NCBI RefSeq assembly: GCF_013366925.1
Contig: NZ_JAALDK010000001.1
Location: 5,702,001-5,766,000 of the forward strand
Direction of reading: 5' to 3'
From: Paraburkholderia youngii
Lineage (GTDB): Bacteria > Pseudomonadota > Gammaproteobacteria > Burkholderiales > Burkholderiaceae
DNA length: 64,000 bases
Below are positions 16,390-24,942 of the stretch, piece after piece. The position numbers and the translations under genes are program-made. Position 1 is the stretch's first letter. Each line of letters begins with the position of its first letter. The notes under the pieces are model-generated. The model searched no databases and was not told the DNA's origin. It saw only the letters and a program-made list of their open reading frames with translations.

Positions 16390-17501
16390 CGCTGAGGGTA
16401 TGTGCTCCGGACATTTTCTCAGGCGATGCGGTGGGTAACCACTGCATCGGTTTCGTACGCATGGCTGAGCGTCTCGGCATGAGGGCCGAGCTGTATGCGA
16501 GCGGTTTCGAGGAGGGAACAAATGGAGTGCGCCCGCTCGACGCATTGTTCGAAGAGGTCACTCGCGACGATGTGGTCCTGCTGAGTTACTCGATCTACGA
16601 TCCGTACCTCGAACGGATACTCGCCCTCGACTGCAGGAAGATCTGCTACGTCCACGGCGTGACGGACCCGCAGTTGCTGCGCGCGCTGGAACCGCGCACC
16701 GCGCAGTTGTGCGAGAAGGCACTCGTGCAATTGCCGCTGCTCGCGCGCGCCGACACCGTCGTCGCGAATTCGCGCAGCACGGCGGCGAGCCTCGCCGGCA
16801 TCGTCGCGGCGCACGCCATCAAGGTCGTGCCGCCGATCTTTCCCGATATGTACGTGTTCCGGCGCGAACGGCCGCGCAAGGGCCGCAAGCGCCCTGAGCC
16901 CAACCTGCTGATGGTGGGCCGCGTGGTGCCGCATAAACGCATCGAGGACGGCATCGAGATTCTGTCGCTGCTGAAGCAGCGTGGTTTCGGCGCGACGCTG
17001 AGCATCGTCGGCAGCACGCCGAACTACGATTACCTGAAATTTCTGATCAATCACGCGCGGCGTCTCGGCGTGCTCGAGCAGGTCGACTTCAAGGGCATGC
17101 TCGACGACGCCGATCTGTTCGAGTGCTACGAATCCGCCCACGCGCTGCTTGCGATGAGCCGCCACGAAGGCTTCTGTGTGCCGGTGCTCGAAGCGATGCA
17201 TTACGGCAAGCCCGTATTCGTGCGCGGCGGTACGGCCGCTCAGGAGATTTGCCCGCCCGACTGCGTGTTCGACGCCAATGCCGAACTCGCCGCCTGGATA
17301 CCGGTGATCACGCAGCGCCTCGGCCAGACCAACGGCCGCAGTCCGATCGACACGGCCTTCGTCAAGCACGCCGACGGCGTCCTGCAACGTGCCAGCGACG
17401 AGGTATGGCGCAACGTTTTCATCAGCGCCGGTGTCGGCATCGCGGCCGCGTCAACGCATGCGCGCGCGGGTACGGCGACCGTTTCCGCTGAGAAGAGATA
17501 G
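16386..17501 (+). CDS. Glycosyltransferase family 4 (GT-B)
   Basis: A 371-residue glycosyltransferase whose ATG overlaps the stop of the repeat-GT (ATGA). N-terminal half MTLRVCAPDIFSGDAVGNHC. Donor half begins LLMVGRVVPHKRIEDGIE near residue 175, then VDFKGMLDDADLFECYE and EGFCVPVLE (E-x7-E near 258). Last gene of the plus-strand operon. The C-terminal ~60 residues beyond the Rossmann fold are Ala-rich with no known match. Donor sugar not predictable; a GDP-mannose or dTDP-rhamnose donor would fit the precursor genes present. Confidence 0.87.
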   Translation: MTLRVCAPDIFSGDAVGNHCIGFVRMAERLGMRAELYASGFEEGTNGVRPLDALFEEVTRDDVVLLSYSIYDPYLERILALDCRKICYVHGVTDPQLLRALEPRTAQLCEKALVQLPLLARADTVVANSRSTAASLAGIVAAHAIKVVPPIFPDMYVFRRERPRKGRKRPEPNLLMVGRVVPHKRIEDGIEILSLLKQRGFGATLSIVGSTPNYDYLKFLINHARRLGVLEQVDFKGMLDDADLFECYESAHALLAMSRHEGFCVPVLEAMHYGKPVFVRGGTAAQEICPPDCVFDANAELAAWIPVITQRLGQTNGRSPIDTAFVKHADGVLQRASDEVWRNVFISAGVGIAAASTHARAGTATVSAEKR

Positions 17502-17532
17502 AGAGTCAGCGCCGCCGCTGACCAACGCATAT

Positions 17533-17558
17533 CGGCGCGATCGAACCCGATCGCGCCG
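17533..17558. terminator. Perfect 11-bp hairpin between convergent genes
   Basis: CGGCGCGATCG pairs with CGATCGCGCCG around an AACC loop, placed in the 59-base gap between convergent genes ending at 17501 and 17561. No U-tract on either side, so it may act as a transcription or RNA-end barrier and not as a classical terminator. Confidence 0.5.
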
Positions 17559-17560
17559 CG

Positions 17561-18466
17561 TCACTGGTTCACAGGTGGCTTGCCGGCCCTGTCGAAGTCG
17601 ATCGGTTGCCCCGTATGCGGGTGCGGCGTGAACGAGAAATGCGCGCGCACGTACTTCTGCGCTAGCGTGCACAGCAAATCCATCAACGCAATCTGTTCGG
17701 GCGGAAAGACCGGCGCGCGATCCGCCGCGTCGATCGGCTTTTGCATGTAGCGCACGATGTCTTTTTCGAAGTCGCTGACGCAATAGTCCAGCACCTGATC
17801 GCCTTCGATCGGATAGGCCGCCACCTTCAACTCGGGATGCAGCGACAGATAGGTGCTGAACAGACGCTCGGCAACGAATGGAAGGAACGGGGCGTCGTCC
17901 GAGTGGATCGTGGGCTCCAGCACACCGCGCGCGGCTTCGGTGCCGCTCTGCGTTTCGAGGAACGTGGCAATCGGCTCGAGCACCTTGCCGACGTAGTTTT
18001 CCCAGAACGACTGCGAACCGACCCAGAAATTGCAGTAGCACAGCGTGTGCGGCGACTGACGGGGCGCCTCGCGCAGATTCCACGCAATGCCGCAGGCGTC
18101 GAGCAGTTGCTGGCCGCGTTCGACGAGTCCCGGATGCGCGTGCTCGCCCTGCATCCACGCGGAGTACGAGAAATACGCAAGCTGCGGAAACGGATTGATC
18201 ATCCAGACGTCGGCGTCGGTATTGGCCTTCACGAACTCCAGAAACCGGCTGCCGTCGATGCGCGCCTTCAGTGCGAACTTCGGCGAAAACAGGCCGGTGA
18301 TCTGCTGCTGCCGATGCATGCCCTTGCGGTACATGTCGACGAGGATATAGAACTCGCGCCACGCTGCGTGCGCGTTGTCGCGCATCTCGAGCGGATGAAA
18401 AGCCGGTTCGGACAGGACCTGCCCCGGCGCGTAAAGCGGCTCGAAGATCTTGATCGATGCACTCAT
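17561..18466 (-). CDS. Unrecognised cytoplasmic protein in the glycan locus
   Basis: 301 residues, no signal peptide or membrane helix. Features: AWREFYILVDMYRKGMH, DVWMINPFPQLAYFSYSAWMQGE, CYCNFWVG, WENYVGKVLEP and a C-terminal HFSFTPHPHTGQPIDFDR. The layout (an order-keeping pattern of aromatic-rich segments around a fixed acidic set) hints at an enzyme acting on sugar or capsule substrates, but I do not recognise the family. Start taken at ATG 18464-18466, giving a 4-base ATGA overlap with the upstream histidine phosphatase; a longer frame exists but is less likely. Translationally coupled to that phosphatase and two GT4 genes. Confidence 0.7.
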   Translation of the reverse strand: MSASIKIFEPLYAPGQVLSEPAFHPLEMRDNAHAAWREFYILVDMYRKGMHRQQQITGLFSPKFALKARIDGSRFLEFVKANTDADVWMINPFPQLAYFSYSAWMQGEHAHPGLVERGQQLLDACGIAWNLREAPRQSPHTLCYCNFWVGSQSFWENYVGKVLEPIATFLETQSGTEAARGVLEPTIHSDDAPFLPFVAERLFSTYLSLHPELKVAAYPIEGDQVLDYCVSDFEKDIVRYMQKPIDAADRAPVFPPEQIALMDLLCTLAQKYVRAHFSFTPHPHTGQPIDFDRAGKPPVNQ

Positions 18467-19053
18467 GACAGCCCTGCAATCTGCAGATAAAAGTTTCCGG
18501 TATGCACGTTGCGCCGGAACAGCGTGAGCGATGCGTTCGGTACCAGCACGTTGGGAAATCGGGACAACGGCACGTTCAGCAGGTATTGCGAGATCACCGA
18601 GATCGGTCCCGCGTGGCACACCGCGGCGATCAGGCCGGGCTGCTCCGCATACCGCAGCACCTCCTCCTCGAGCCAGTTCACCGAACGCGTAGCCAGTTCG
18701 AGATGCGACTCGCCGCCCTCGTATCGGTCCGACAGATGTTTGCCCCAGTCGGGAAACGCCAGACGAAAATCCTCGGCCTTCCAGGTCGCGAAGCGCCCTG
18801 CGTTGGTTTCGCCGAGACGGGCGTCGACGGTCCAGTCGCTGCTGTCCTTGAACAGCACTTCAGTGGTCTGCAACGCACGCCGCCACGGGCTCGAAAAAAC
18901 CCGGTCGGGCACGAAGCCGTGGCTTTCCATCAGCGTGCGCAGCTTCGCGGCCTGCTGCAGGCCATGTTCGGTCAACTCGTCCTGTTCGGTCGAGTTCAAC
19001 AGGCCGGCCACGTTCGCATGCGACTGGCCGTGGCGAATCAGAAGAAGATCCAT
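18463..19053 (-). CDS. Histidine phosphatase superfamily protein (phosphoglycerate mutase-like)
   Basis: 196 residues with the full set of family motifs: LIRHGQSHAN (nucleophile His at position 8), SSPWRRALQT, GGESHLE and CHAGPIS (second catalytic His). Members hydrolyse small phosphorylated metabolites or sugar phosphates in the cytoplasm. In a glycan locus a sugar-phosphate role (as with GmhB/CobC-like enzymes) is possible but unproven. It lies five bases after the GT4 gene at 19059 and overlaps the next gene by four bases, so it is in the same minus-strand operon. Confidence 0.88.
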   Translation of the reverse strand: MDLLLIRHGQSHANVAGLLNSTEQDELTEHGLQQAAKLRTLMESHGFVPDRVFSSPWRRALQTTEVLFKDSSDWTVDARLGETNAGRFATWKAEDFRLAFPDWGKHLSDRYEGGESHLELATRSVNWLEEEVLRYAEQPGLIAAVCHAGPISVISQYLLNVPLSRFPNVLVPNASLTLFRRNVHTGNFYLQIAGLS

Positions 19054-19058
19054 AGGTG

Positions 19059-20141
19059 TTAGCTGCTTTGGGACTTGGGGCCGGGCAAGGCCTTCAGGAA
19101 CATCGACGAAATGCGTCGCACGCTGAAACGGTCGAATACGTCGGCGTAGGCGTTGCGGCGGATCGACTGGCGAAGCTGCGCGTCGCCAAGCATGTCCTCC
19201 AGCGCTCGTGCCCAGCTCTCGGCCGTGTTCGACGCAATGTATCCGGTCTCACGATGCTTGACGTTCTCGCGGTAGGTCGGGCAATCGGAATAGATGCTCG
19301 GGATGCCGAGGCTGCCGTAGTCCGCGTATTTGATCGGCGACTTGCACGAGTTGAAAAACAGCGTCTCCGGATCCTCTTCGGCGCCGAGCGGCACGATCGC
19401 GAACGTGTAGCCTTCGTCGCGAATGGCCTTCTTGTATTCGAGGTTGCCGCGGCTGCCGCGATGGGTCATACGAGGAATCGTATTGAGCTCCGGAAACGGA
19501 TCGCCCCAGAAGTCGATCGTCACGTTTTCGTGACGCGCGAGAAAACTGCGCAAGGTGCCGAAAAACTCCTTGCGAAAGCTCACGAGCTTGATGCCGTCGA
19601 GATTGGAGAAGATGATCTTGGGCGGCTGCGCTTCGGTCCACAGTTCCGGCGACAGGTCGAACGCCTGATCGTCGAACCCGTTCGGGATGATCAGCACGTC
19701 GTCGGAGCGCCGCACTTTGCGCATGCGCTCCTGCAACAGCGCGTTCGACGCCGTGGCCGCGCTCGCTTCGCGAATCATCGCGAGCACGTTGTAGAGCACG
19801 TCCTCGTTCATTTCCAGCACGCTCCACGACGGCAGATCGAGCAGCCAGTCGTCGAGATCGTAAATCGTATGAAGACCGAGTTCGTTCGCCATCCGCATGA
19901 TCTTCAGCGACAGGTTCGACACGTGCTTGTTGAACAGCACGACGTCGAAGCGATGCAGATGGCTGACGCCAACGTCCGCTTCCGAGATCTGCTCCCACTC
20001 GATCAGTTGATGGCGCTGCATATACGAAAGCAAAGGTGCGAAGCGTGCGCCGATGGTGCGTGAATTCATTCGCCCATCGGTCATGGAGCGCCGCTGTACG
20101 ACCAGCAGTCGGGGAATTTTAGTAATTTGTGAGGCCGGCAT
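19059..20141 (-). CDS. Glycosyltransferase, GT4-like
   Basis: 360 residues. N-terminal half includes VVQRRSMTDGRMNSRTIG, DVVLFNKHVSN and the IYDLDDWLLDLPSW segment common in bacterial GT4 proteins that read DLDDD/W. The donor half has IIFSNLDGIK and CKSPIKYADYGSLGIPSIYSD, the degenerate E-x7-E zone found in this subgroup. The ATG lies 23 bases inside the previous gene's end. Probably one step in O-antigen chain assembly; donor unknown. Family call is firm at the fold level and weak at the specificity level. Confidence 0.8.
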   Translation of the reverse strand: MPASQITKIPRLLVVQRRSMTDGRMNSRTIGARFAPLLSYMQRHQLIEWEQISEADVGVSHLHRFDVVLFNKHVSNLSLKIMRMANELGLHTIYDLDDWLLDLPSWSVLEMNEDVLYNVLAMIREASAATASNALLQERMRKVRRSDDVLIIPNGFDDQAFDLSPELWTEAQPPKIIFSNLDGIKLVSFRKEFFGTLRSFLARHENVTIDFWGDPFPELNTIPRMTHRGSRGNLEYKKAIRDEGYTFAIVPLGAEEDPETLFFNSCKSPIKYADYGSLGIPSIYSDCPTYRENVKHRETGYIASNTAESWARALEDMLGDAQLRQSIRRNAYADVFDRFSVRRISSMFLKALPGPKSQSS

Positions 20142-21108
20142 CGATCAGGTGTCTGATTAGGTCTGCTGCTACCGTGCTCGACGAGTGCCGTGCATAGACG
20201 CGTTGGTAGTTACGTTCAATCTTTTCGTCCCTGGCCGGGTCGGTCAGGGCACCCTGAAGGGCGGGAACGATGTCCGGCGCGCGGGTGGACGCCGCATACC
20301 AGACATTGTCGTCGAAGTGCTCGCGCTGCCAATCCCCATCAACCATGACGAGCGGCTTCTTCACGAACGCGCCTTCGAGACACGAGCGGCCGGGTGGATC
20401 GAAGCTCGGCTCCGCCACCACCAGCGCGCTCGCGATCGCGGAGCGCAACAGCGCGCTGCACGGCTGGATGAACGGCAGGAAATGAATGCCGCGATGCGCT
20501 TCGCGAACGCACTGCCGGTAGTACTCCTCGTCCCTGAAACCGCCGACCATCAAGCCGTTGATCTCGAGCTCGTTCAGCGCGCGGATCAGTTCGAGCTGAT
20601 TCTTGATCGGCTCGATCAGGCCGAGGCACAGCACGTAGTCTGAGACGTCGCAGACCGTCGGGAGCAAGTCCTTGTCGGCGGGCAGCAGGAACCGGTCGGA
20701 TATGCCGGAGCCCACCACCACGGATTTGCCTGGATCGACCGTGATGTATGTGTTGAAGTGCGCGAGCTCGGTGGCGGACTTGAACAGCAGCCGCTCTGCA
20801 CGCTGCACGAACGCCTCGATGCGGCTGATTTCCGCCGGGTCGGGCGCGTTCAACCACCAGACGTTCGGCCACAGGAACAGCTTCTTGCCTTGATTCACCG
20901 TTTCGCGAACGATCGCTTCGCCGTCCGCATGGACGGAGAAATGCATCACCGCGTCGTAAAAGCGTAGGGGGCGGCTGCGAATGCCGTAAATGTCGGCCTG
21001 TACGTCCGAATCGTTCAGAAGTTCGGCGACCTGCACGAGTTCCGACTCACCACCACCGCTCGTCATGAACGCGGTACTGTGAGTAGTCAGGAGAATTTTG
21101 AAATGCAT
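20119..21108 (-). CDS. Glycosyltransferase, GT4-like
   Basis: 329 residues, starting MHFKILLTTHSTAFMTSGGGE, which parallels the start of the GT at 9997-10968. Other marks are LFLWPNVWWLNAPDP, LCLGLIEPIKNQLELIRA (donor-domain start) and FDPPGRSCLEG, where Asp stands in the first position of the E-x7-E motif. First gene of a four-gene minus-strand operon (20119, 19059, 18463, 17561) with overlaps throughout. The Asp substitution may lower activity or shift donor choice. Confidence 0.8.
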   Translation of the reverse strand: MHFKILLTTHSTAFMTSGGGESELVQVAELLNDSDVQADIYGIRSRPLRFYDAVMHFSVHADGEAIVRETVNQGKKLFLWPNVWWLNAPDPAEISRIEAFVQRAERLLFKSATELAHFNTYITVDPGKSVVVGSGISDRFLLPADKDLLPTVCDVSDYVLCLGLIEPIKNQLELIRALNELEINGLMVGGFRDEEYYRQCVREAHRGIHFLPFIQPCSALLRSAIASALVVAEPSFDPPGRSCLEGAFVKKPLVMVDGDWQREHFDDNVWYAASTRAPDIVPALQGALTDPARDEKIERNYQRVYARHSSSTVAADLIRHLIDAGLTNY

Positions 21109-21599
21109 ATTGCGGGGCTCCGTCCCGAATCGTCCCGTTTGTTGGGCGCTGCTGCCGTCCGCCGGACGGTGCGGAATTCACGCGCTCGCGCCACTTGCGA
21201 ACGAGGCGCGGACCGTTATCGGCAGGGGCTTGATTTTACGCCAAATCGGAGCGCAAACGACCGCCCCGGCGACGCAGCGAGCCCCTTGTGCCAGGCATTT
21301 GTAACATTACATCGCTGACCGAAAACGGCGGCCACTCCGATCTCATTCCCGCTCAATTGCAGCCTGAGCGCGCTATCCGACGGGCTTGCACACCTGTCGA
21401 GTACTCCGACGAATAATTTGTAAGTAACCGTAAATGCTGGTTTATGTCGGAACATTGGGAAGTATTGGGCGTGCAGAATACTGGCGGTACGATAGACTGG
21501 GCCAGCCTGAAATGCCTGGCCGCAAGCCAATCCGCATACCGTTATCGATGTGCACTTCTGTCACGGCTTTTCGCAAATTCCTTCAAGTGGAGAAACAAG
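21109..21599. other. Divergent intergenic region
   Basis: About 490 bases between the GT operon (minus) and the methyltransferase operon (plus), visibly richer in A+T than the flanking genes around 21290-21450. It must contain promoters for both. No RNA gene, JUMPstart-like element or strong terminator could be identified by eye. Confidence 0.4.
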
Positions 21600-22556
21600 A
21601 TGTCGGCATCGCCTGAACTTCTCGATTCACTTGCCGCGCAGCATCCCGAGATTGCTGAACTGATCGCTGAACGGAACAAGTATCGCGACGCGCTTCAGGT
21701 CAACATTCCGCACTTTTCGAATCTCGGCGACGTGCCTCCGGGCCACTACTATTCGCCGATCCCGTCGATTCCCGACATCAAGCAGGACGAAGCAAGGCTG
21801 TTCGGCAACGTCTCGCGCACGCTGCCCGGCATCGAGTTCAACGAAGACGCGCAGGTGCGGCTCGTCGAGGCATTTGCCGACAAGTACTACGGCCAGATGC
21901 CGTTCGAGCCGCACAAGAAAGACGGCTTGCGCTTCTACTTCGAGAACGTGATGTTCTCGTATGGCGACGCGACGTCGCTGTACTGCATGATTCGCCACCT
22001 GCGACCGCGCCGCATCGTCGAGATCGGCTCGGGATTCTCGTCCGCCGTTTCGCTCGATACCAACGACCTGTTCTTCGACGGGCAGATCCAGTGCACGTTC
22101 GTCGAACCGAACAACGAACGCTTGCTGTCGTTGCTGACCGAGAAGGACAAGGTCACCTCGAAGATCGTCAAGTCGCTCGCGCAGGACGTCGACCTGTCGG
22201 TATTCGCGGAACTCGAAGCGAACGACATCCTGTTCGTCGACTCGTCGCACGTGAGCAAGATCGGCAGCGATGTGAACCGCATCGTCTTCGAGATACTGCC
22301 GATCCTCGCGCCCGGCGTGCACGTGCACTTCCACGATGTGTTCCTGCCGCTCGAATACCCGCCGCAGTGGATCTACGAAGGCCGCGCGTGGAACGAAGCC
22401 TATCTGCTGCGCGCCTTCCTCCAGTACAACAGCGCGTTCGAAGTTGTCCTGATGAATACCTTCATGGGACACTTCCACGCGGATCTGATGAACGCACGGA
22501 TGCCGCTCTTCATGCGCAATCCCGGCGCGAGCTTCTGGATTCGAAAGACTCGTTAG
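21600..22556 (+). CDS. Class I SAM-dependent methyltransferase
   Basis: 318 residues. Motif I RIVEIGSGFSS near residue 138, then CTFVEPNNERLL, DILFVDSSHVSKIGSD and a GVHVHFHDVF motif, the layout of the Methyltransf_24 class found in sugar and capping methyltransferases. Start at ATG 21600 is preceded by GGAG eight bases upstream; an in-frame ATG at 21444 would add 52 residues of poor quality. In ABC-exported O-antigens, terminal methylation often caps chains and signals export; the position here allows that but does not prove it. Wzt in this window lacks a C-terminal binding domain, which weakens a cap-recognition role. Confidence 0.83.
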   Translation: MSASPELLDSLAAQHPEIAELIAERNKYRDALQVNIPHFSNLGDVPPGHYYSPIPSIPDIKQDEARLFGNVSRTLPGIEFNEDAQVRLVEAFADKYYGQMPFEPHKKDGLRFYFENVMFSYGDATSLYCMIRHLRPRRIVEIGSGFSSAVSLDTNDLFFDGQIQCTFVEPNNERLLSLLTEKDKVTSKIVKSLAQDVDLSVFAELEANDILFVDSSHVSKIGSDVNRIVFEILPILAPGVHVHFHDVFLPLEYPPQWIYEGRAWNEAYLLRAFLQYNSAFEVVLMNTFMGHFHADLMNARMPLFMRNPGASFWIRKTR

Positions 22557-22598
22557 GCGCTGCAGCGCAAACGTTTCGCATTTTGCGGAGATTCATAG

Positions 22599-23672
22599 AT
22601 GACTTCGACGAAGGCGCTCGAGCATCGCGCCGCAGGCGCGTCCATGCGAGCCGGCTTGCAAGACGGCGTGCGCGCAATGAAGATCGGCCGCATCCCGGTA
22701 CCTGATCTGCTACCTGGCACCGTGATCGTCAAGGTGGCGAGCGTCGGCATCTGCGGCAGCGATCTGCACGCCTACCGGAACGTCGACGTGCATCAAAGCT
22801 TCCCGAACGGCCACGAACTGAGCGGCACCGTGGTCGAGATCGGCGACGGTGTGACGAACGTGCGCGTCGGCCAGCGCGTGACGACCGACATGGTGTTGGG
22901 CACCGCGTGCGGCAAATGCGAGTACTGCAAACTCGGCACGCCGATTCACTGCCGCGCCCGCGAGTTTCCATTCGGCGGCGGCTTTGCCGAGTACGTGCGC
23001 ACCAAAGAAGCGGGCGTGTTCCCGCTGCCCGATGCCGTCGACGATCAGCTCGGCGCCATCGTCGAGCCGGTGGCGGTTGGCATCCACGGGTGCCGCAAGA
23101 TGCCGATTGCGCGCGGCTCGGTCGGCGTGGTGATCGGCGCGGGCACGATAGGCCTCGCGGCACTCGCCGCGGCGCTGGACGCCGGCAGCGAAAAAGTCTA
23201 CGTGGTCGCGAGACACGCGGCTCAGGCGCGCGCGGCGCTGGCAATGGGCGCCGCCGCGATCTTGCCGTCCGATCGCGCCGAAGCGCTCGCCGTGGTCGAG
23301 CAGGCAACCGGCGGATTGGGTGCGCACTATGCGATCGAAGCGGTCGGCGGAACGGCCGACACCTTCGACTTCGCCTGTCAGTTCGTGCGCCCGCTCGGCC
23401 ACGTGTGCGTGCTCGGCGCCTTCGATCACGGCTTCAGGAACATCGAGATCATCAAGCCGCACATCAAGGAACTGACGATTCATCTGCCGAACTGCTACGG
23501 CTATGTCGACGGTCAGCACGACTTCGCGCTCGCGATCGATCTGCTGGCGCGCAAGGGCGATACGTTGCGAGCCATGATCACGCACGACCTGAGCCTCGAC
23601 GACGTCGACGAGGCCTTCCGTCTGGCCAGCGACAAGAGTTCGGACTCGATCAAGGTGCAGATGCATACCTGA
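22599..23672 (+). CDS. Zinc-dependent medium-chain dehydrogenase (sugar/polyol type)
   Basis: 357 residues of the MDR alcohol dehydrogenase family. Catalytic-zinc ligands CGSDLHAYR and GHELSGTV; four-Cys structural zinc site CGKCEYCKLGTPIHC; NAD(P)-binding VIGAGTIGLAALAA near 177-191. Relatives oxidise sorbitol, threonine or nucleotide-linked sugars at a secondary alcohol. Sitting between two methyltransferases in a plus-strand operon, it could make a keto intermediate for branched or methylated sugar synthesis, but the substrate cannot be assigned. GGAG lies 12 bases before the ATG. Confidence 0.88.
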   Translation: MTSTKALEHRAAGASMRAGLQDGVRAMKIGRIPVPDLLPGTVIVKVASVGICGSDLHAYRNVDVHQSFPNGHELSGTVVEIGDGVTNVRVGQRVTTDMVLGTACGKCEYCKLGTPIHCRAREFPFGGGFAEYVRTKEAGVFPLPDAVDDQLGAIVEPVAVGIHGCRKMPIARGSVGVVIGAGTIGLAALAAALDAGSEKVYVVARHAAQARAALAMGAAAILPSDRAEALAVVEQATGGLGAHYAIEAVGGTADTFDFACQFVRPLGHVCVLGAFDHGFRNIEIIKPHIKELTIHLPNCYGYVDGQHDFALAIDLLARKGDTLRAMITHDLSLDDVDEAFRLASDKSSDSIKVQMHT

Positions 23673-23749
23673 TGGCGTAAGCGGTCTCGCGCAATGCGGT
23701 GAACATCGGCCATCACTGGAAGCTGTGCCGTCCAATACGAGGAGGCAAC

Positions 23750-24913
23750 ATGGCGAAGGAAGACAATGCTCCAAGCATCGACGAAATTCGAGATAAGCGG
23801 CGCTGCCGTTTGCTGAAAGGACTGAACGTCAACGACAGCGTCGGCGTGGAAATCGGCCCGCTTTGCTGGCCTCTCGTACGACGCAGCGACGGCGGCGAAA
23901 TCATTTACGTGGACCATACGGACACGCCGCACCTGCGGGAGAAGTACAAGGACGATCCTCATCTCAACGTCAATGAGATCGTCGATGTCGACGCCGTGTG
24001 GGGGCGCAATACATTGCATGAAGCGATCAAAGGCCGCTATGTCGACTACGTGGTGGCCTCTCACGTTGTCGAACATGTTCCTGATCTCGTGACGTGGCTA
24101 AGAGAACTGGCCACGGTCCTCAAGCGGACCGGCGAAGTTCGGCTCGCCGTGCCCGACCGGCGCTACACTTTCGATTACTTCCGCCGCGAAAGCCGGCTGC
24201 CCGAAGTGCTGGCAAGCTATATATCCCGTGCCCGGATACCGCAGCCCTACTCGCTGCTGGATCACTGCCTGTCCGCCGCCGATATCTCGACGTTGGAAGC
24301 ATGGCAAAAACAGATCGACCCGCGTTCGGTCAAGCGGCTCCATACATGGCAGGGCGCGCTGCATATCGCACGCGACGCCTTCGAGAACGGCACCTATCAC
24401 GACGTTCACTGCTGGGTTTTCACGCCGCGCTCGTTTGCAAAGCTGATCGCCGAGCTTTGCGAAATGGAGCTGATCGATTTCGCTTGTGAAGATTTCAACG
24501 ACACGCTGCACAACGATATCGAGTTTTCTGTCGTGATGAGGCGCTCGCGCGATCGCGGATATATTGCCGACAGCTGGCGCCGAATGGAGCGCATGGCTAA
24601 CGACGCAACACCGGCCGTGCCGTTCTGGCGCACGCACCGCAAACTGAAGGAACTATGCGCCGAACCCGGCGCCGGCAAGAGCACGCCGCGCGTGAGCGGA
24701 CAGCCCAGCGAACTGGACCCGGACGTAGCGGTCGAATTGCCCCCGAGCTTCAATGAACAGGAATATCTCGCCGTCAATACGGACGTGGCGGCGGCGGGAG
24801 TGAACGCGGGTCAGCATTACCTGCAACATGGGTGGCGGGAAGGGCGGGCCTTGCGCCCGGCCCCCGCGGCGACCCAGGCTGCGCCAGTTGCGGTCGCCGT
24901 TGAAACGAGGTAA
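23750..24913 (+). CDS. Methyltransferase with a C-terminal YLxxNxDV/HYxxHGWREGR module
   Basis: 387 residues. Start at ATG 23750 follows GGAGG at good spacing; a longer frame from 23699 lacks one. N-terminal half is methyltransferase-like: GVEIGPLCWPLVRR, VASHVVEHVPDLVTWLREL and VPDRRYTFDYFRRES. Near residues 327-370 comes FNEQEYLAVNTDVAAAGVNA followed by GQHYLQHGWREGR. This tail matches a short module seen at the ends of many exported or glycan-related proteins in proteobacteria, whose function I do not know. Last gene of the plus operon; converges on 24943. Confidence 0.8.
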   Translation: MAKEDNAPSIDEIRDKRRCRLLKGLNVNDSVGVEIGPLCWPLVRRSDGGEIIYVDHTDTPHLREKYKDDPHLNVNEIVDVDAVWGRNTLHEAIKGRYVDYVVASHVVEHVPDLVTWLRELATVLKRTGEVRLAVPDRRYTFDYFRRESRLPEVLASYISRARIPQPYSLLDHCLSAADISTLEAWQKQIDPRSVKRLHTWQGALHIARDAFENGTYHDVHCWVFTPRSFAKLIAELCEMELIDFACEDFNDTLHNDIEFSVVMRRSRDRGYIADSWRRMERMANDATPAVPFWRTHRKLKELCAEPGAGKSTPRVSGQPSELDPDVAVELPPSFNEQEYLAVNTDVAAAGVNAGQHYLQHGWREGRALRPAPAATQAAPVAVAVETR

Positions 24914-24942
24914 CGATCGAGAGCGGAGAAACGCTCGAGGGC

